Assembly (NCBI RefSeq): GCF_005280585.1
Contig: NZ_SZVO01000009.1
Coordinates: 124,001-188,000, forward strand
DNA: 64,000 bases
Reading direction: 5' to 3'
DNA from: Dyadobacter frigoris
Lineage (GTDB): Bacteria > Bacteroidota > Bacteroidia > Cytophagales > Spirosomataceae
A model generated the notes under the pieces. The model was not told where the DNA came from. It ran no database searches and saw nothing but the letters and a program-made list of their open reading frames with translations. The position numbers were made by a program, and so were the translations under genes. Of the stretch, positions 61,025 through 64,000 are shown one piece after another; the stretch's first letter is position 1, and each line of letters opens with the position of its first letter.

Positions 61025-63298
61025 ATGAAATGTTTTTCAACGATTAAATTATCTGTCCAAATCTGCATTGCTGTATTAATTGCCGGATTTTTTACGACGT
61101 TTTACAGCTGTTCGACCAGTAACGATCTGGTTAAAAATGGTGTAAGCGATTACAAGATTTTTGTATCCCAAAAGGCGATTGAACCTGAAAAAAATGCGGC
61201 TGTGGAGTTGCAAAAGTATATATACAAAATCAGTGGTTGCAAACTTGGAATAACAGATAAAACTGACGCAGACGATAAGTTAATATACATTGGTTTTCAA
61301 CAGGTTCCGTCGGTACTTATAACAGGTTTAGACACAGCTTCATTTAGTAATGAAGAGTTTATAATCCGTTCGGATGGGAAAAATCTGCTGATTGCAGGCG
61401 GCCATTCCCGCGGTACGATGTTTGGTGTGGTGACTTACCTCACTGATTATTTGCATTGCCGCTGGTACACGAGAGAAGTTATCAAAATACCTGCTCAGCC
61501 GACCATTACTTTATCAAAAATTGAAGACCGGCAAAAACCCACGCTGCAATATCGGGAGCCATTTTACCATGAAGCTTATGATACGCAATGGGCTTTACAT
61601 AACAGAACCAATAACCACGCAATTCCGGACTCGCTGGGCGGTGCTTACGTCACTTTTCCTTTTGTCCATACTTTTTATCAGCTTGTATCTCCACAGAAAT
61701 ATTTTGCCAGACATCCGGAATATTTTGCGGAATCTGGCGGGAAAAGACTTGAAAGTAAAGGACAACTTTGCCTTACCAATCCTGCCGTAGTAAAAGCGGC
61801 AACGGAAACTGTTTTTGAATGGATACGTACACACCCGGAGGCAAATGTTTATTCAATCGACCAGAATGACGGGGAAGGTTACTGTGAATGCGTCCACTGC
61901 AAAGCGTTGGACATAAAAGAGGGCAGCCACTCGGGAACGCTTATTAATTTTGTGAACCAGATTGCAGATACTGTGGCAAAGGTACATCCGGAAATAGCTT
62001 TGCAAACGCTTGCTTACGATTATACGGAAATTCCGCCCAAAAACCTCCGCCCTGCCGATAATGTGATGATTCGTTTGTGCCATTATCAATACTGTTCGGC
62101 GCATCCGCTTGGAACCTGCGATAGTCATAAAGAATATATTAACCGGCTGGAACAATGGAAGAAAATTTCAAAACGTATTACGATCTGGGATTATTACACG
62201 CAGTTTGCCAGTTTTCTGATGCCTTTTCCGAATTTTGAAACGATGAAACACGATGTTAAATTTTATGCAGACCACGGCGTAGTTGGCCTTTTTGCCCAGG
62301 GAAATAATGTACCAGACGATGGGCATGGAGAATTTACCGAGCTCAGAGCCTGGGTATTTGCTCAGCTGATGTGGAATCCTGACAAAGATGCGCAGGGATT
62401 GATCGATGAATTTGTGGAAAATGTATATGGAGACGCTTCCGGTTATGTAAGTCAGTATATCAAATTAATGCATGATCAGGTAAAACCCGCCAGCGCTTAT
62501 TTCAGTATCTGGACTGATCCTGAGGATACGAATTATCTAAATCTAAAATCGATCCAAAAAGCCGACAGTTTGTTTACACTGGCAAAAAATAGTACCAGAA
62601 AGGACACCGCAGTTTACAAACGGGTTGAACGTGCATATCTTCCTGTACTTTTCACTAAACTCTATTTTTATTCGATTGGCGGAACGGCTTATGTTCAGGG
62701 TGATTTGGGAAAAGAAGTACAGGATTTCAAAAGAATTATTGCCGGCAACCGCATAACCAGTTTGGCCGAAATGCCCATGGTAGGTAGCATTCCCAAATTT
62801 TTGGAACGTGTCCAATCGAAAGATCATTTTATAACAGACTGGTATATAATAGGTCCTTTTGATAATGAAGAAAGAAAAGGATTTTCTACCGTTTATGCTC
62901 CCGAGCGGGGATTTGATACCACCCGGACATACGCCGGGAAAAGCGCAGATGTGAAATGGAAACAGTACAGTGATAATACCAGCGGATACATTGATTTTGC
63001 CAAACAATTTACTCCCCAAAAAAATGTGGTTTCCTATGCTTATACCAAAATAAAGCTGGATCAGGCCAAAACCGTAAGATTTGGCGCTGGCAGTAATGAC
63101 GGTGTGCGGGTCTGGATTAATGGAAAAATGGTTCTGGATCGTCCAGTGCTTCGCAAGGCCGTTCCTAATGATGATATTATTAGTGTTCCAATGGTTAAGG
63201 GTGACAATACGGTACTGGTAAAAGTAGATCAGACAGGCAATAAATGGGGATTTTATTTTGCTCAGAAAAATGGATCAGATGTGAAAAAGCAGCAGTAA
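61025..63298 (+). CDS. DUF4838-domain lipoprotein (alpha-glucuronidase/GH20-like architecture)
   Basis: 757 residues with a lipobox Cys29 (FYSCSTS). The N-terminal domain (about 40-150) resembles the GH20b/GH67-N auxiliary fold (FVSQKAIEPEKNAAVELQKYIYKISG). A TIM-barrel region of the DUF4838 type follows (about 175-500), with VYSIDQNDGEGYCECVHCKA, RLCHYQYCSAHPLG and FAQGNNVPDDGHGEFTELRAWVFAQLMW. The C-terminal 150 residues (from WYIIGPFDNEERKG) form a beta-sandwich/PA14-like or carbohydrate-binding domain. It probably acts on glycans or glycoconjugates at the cell surface with the preceding protein. The enzymatic activity is unproven. Confidence 0.85.
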   Translation: MKCFSTIKLSVQICIAVLIAGFFTTFYSCSTSNDLVKNGVSDYKIFVSQKAIEPEKNAAVELQKYIYKISGCKLGITDKTDADDKLIYIGFQQVPSVLITGLDTASFSNEEFIIRSDGKNLLIAGGHSRGTMFGVVTYLTDYLHCRWYTREVIKIPAQPTITLSKIEDRQKPTLQYREPFYHEAYDTQWALHNRTNNHAIPDSLGGAYVTFPFVHTFYQLVSPQKYFARHPEYFAESGGKRLESKGQLCLTNPAVVKAATETVFEWIRTHPEANVYSIDQNDGEGYCECVHCKALDIKEGSHSGTLINFVNQIADTVAKVHPEIALQTLAYDYTEIPPKNLRPADNVMIRLCHYQYCSAHPLGTCDSHKEYINRLEQWKKISKRITIWDYYTQFASFLMPFPNFETMKHDVKFYADHGVVGLFAQGNNVPDDGHGEFTELRAWVFAQLMWNPDKDAQGLIDEFVENVYGDASGYVSQYIKLMHDQVKPASAYFSIWTDPEDTNYLNLKSIQKADSLFTLAKNSTRKDTAVYKRVERAYLPVLFTKLYFYSIGGTAYVQGDLGKEVQDFKRIIAGNRITSLAEMPMVGSIPKFLERVQSKDHFITDWYIIGPFDNEERKGFSTVYAPERGFDTTRTYAGKSADVKWKQYSDNTSGYIDFAKQFTPQKNVVSYAYTKIKLDQAKTVRFGAGSNDGVRVWINGKMVLDRPVLRKAVPNDDIISVPMVKGDNTVLVKVDQTGNKWGFYFAQKNGSDVKKQQ

Positions 63299-63369
63299 AT
63301 ATGCTCTGTAATCGTCTTAATTGTTATAACGTCGATTGTAAATAAACCAGCAGTTTTATCCATACCCTT

Positions 63370-63990
63370 ATGATTCGCAAAAGCCTTTGGGGAGTATTTG
63401 CAGTTCTGGCAATTCTGGTCGGACTTTACCCGGTTATATACTTTCTAATCGACAGGAAATTTGGGCTGCTTGCATCAAAATCCAACGATTTACTTGTCAG
63501 TTTTCCCTGGAACGTAGCTTTTTATACGCATATCATTTTGGCAGGCATCGCCCTGTTTATTGGCTGGGTGCAATTCAGTTCACAACTCAGGGGCAGAAAC
63601 ATTTTTTTGCACCGGGCAATGGGGAAAATCTATGTGATTGCTGTGCTTGTCAGTTCAGTGGCAAGTGTCTATATTGGATTTTTCGCAACTGGCGGAATAC
63701 TGAATTCAACTGGTTTTATCAGTTTGGGTATTATTTGGTTTTCGACGACGCTGCTGGCTTATGTCAGCATTAGAAAGGGACAAATAGCAAAACACCAAAG
63801 ACTAATGATTTTTAGTTACGCTGCTTGTTTTGCAGGAGTGACACTAAGGATTGAGCTGCCTCTTTTACAGATTTTCACTGATGCATCAACAGCTTATGCG
63901 ATTGTCGCATGGCTGTGTTGGATACCCAACCTGATCGTAGCCTATTTGATTGCCAAACGATCTGTAAGATCTCAGACGGCCATTCTTTGA
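63370..63990 (+). CDS. DUF2306-domain membrane protein
   Basis: 206 residues with about six membrane helices. The DUF2306 signature is visible: FYTHIILAGIALFIGWVQF, then LHRAMGKIYVIAVLVSSVASVYIGF and IAKHQRLMIFSYAACFAGVTLRIELP, with several conserved His residues that may bind heme or metal. The function of the family is unknown. It lies 71 bases after the DUF4838 gene on the same strand but shows no clear functional link. A distant relative appears at 8315. Confidence 0.82.
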   Translation: MIRKSLWGVFAVLAILVGLYPVIYFLIDRKFGLLASKSNDLLVSFPWNVAFYTHIILAGIALFIGWVQFSSQLRGRNIFLHRAMGKIYVIAVLVSSVASVYIGFFATGGILNSTGFISLGIIWFSTTLLAYVSIRKGQIAKHQRLMIFSYAACFAGVTLRIELPLLQIFTDASTAYAIVAWLCWIPNLIVAYLIAKRSVRSQTAIL

Positions 63991-64000
63991 TCCTGCTCTT

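Noticed and set aside
1..64000. rRNA, tRNA, riboswitch, prophage or insertion-sequence features
   Set aside because: I looked in the gene-free gaps and found no tRNA-like cloverleaf, transposase, integrase or terminal repeats; a covariance-model scan would be needed to exclude small RNAs.

Overview
The window looks like a chromosome segment of a Bacteroidota bacterium of the order Cytophagales, probably Dyadobacter or a close relative. The genus is inferred from remembered protein similarity only. The supporting evidence is a SusC/SusD pair behind an ECF sigma/FecR pair, a PorV-type type IX secretion protein, several TonB-linked or surface barrels, LytS/LytTR two-component systems, and promoter elements of the Bacteroidota form TTTG...TAnnTTTG. 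I see no rRNA, tRNA, phage, insertion sequence or CRISPR array.

Layout. 1-8.1 kb: a TonB-type barrel gene divergent from an OmpR-family kinase/regulator pair, then an Old Yellow Enzyme reductase, a cupin, an AraC regulator and a small FUSC-like membrane protein. 8.3-15.5 kb: two LytS/LytTR systems, one with overlapping genes and one with a two-component-regulator propeller sensor. 15.7-18 kb: a lipoprotein and a sulfatase. 18.1-24.7 kb: a tetR-tolC-adaptor-RND efflux operon whose promoter and likely operators can be read directly. 24.8-33 kb: a sodium:solute symporter with a tiny membrane-protein partner, a coiled-coil/barrel protein, a TspO-like protein, an ECF sigma factor, an Omp85-type barrel and a lipoprotein tyrosine phosphatase.

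33.1-51.4 kb is the most distinctive part. An ECF sigma factor, FecR anti-sigma factor, SusC and SusD precede two paralogous propeller-amidohydrolases, an M20 metallopeptidase, a Tat-exported PLP aminotransferase and an AEC-type permease. No glycoside hydrolase is present, so I infer uptake and breakdown of peptides or amide-linked amino-acid derivatives. Between the two amidohydrolases lies an array of 17 exact-length 54-bp tandem repeats plus a partial copy, with a 162-bp higher-order period inside it and inverted solo copies on its left side.

51.6-64 kb: a class-C beta-lactamase-like serine hydrolase, an OmpA-domain protein, a TlpA-like thioredoxin lipoprotein, a tannase/feruloyl-esterase-family enzyme, a small exported protein, PorV, a two-gene putative glycan-processing unit (TIM-barrel-like protein plus DUF4838 lipoprotein) and a DUF2306-like membrane protein. 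Starts were moved to internal ATGs where a signal peptide or gene overlap supported it.
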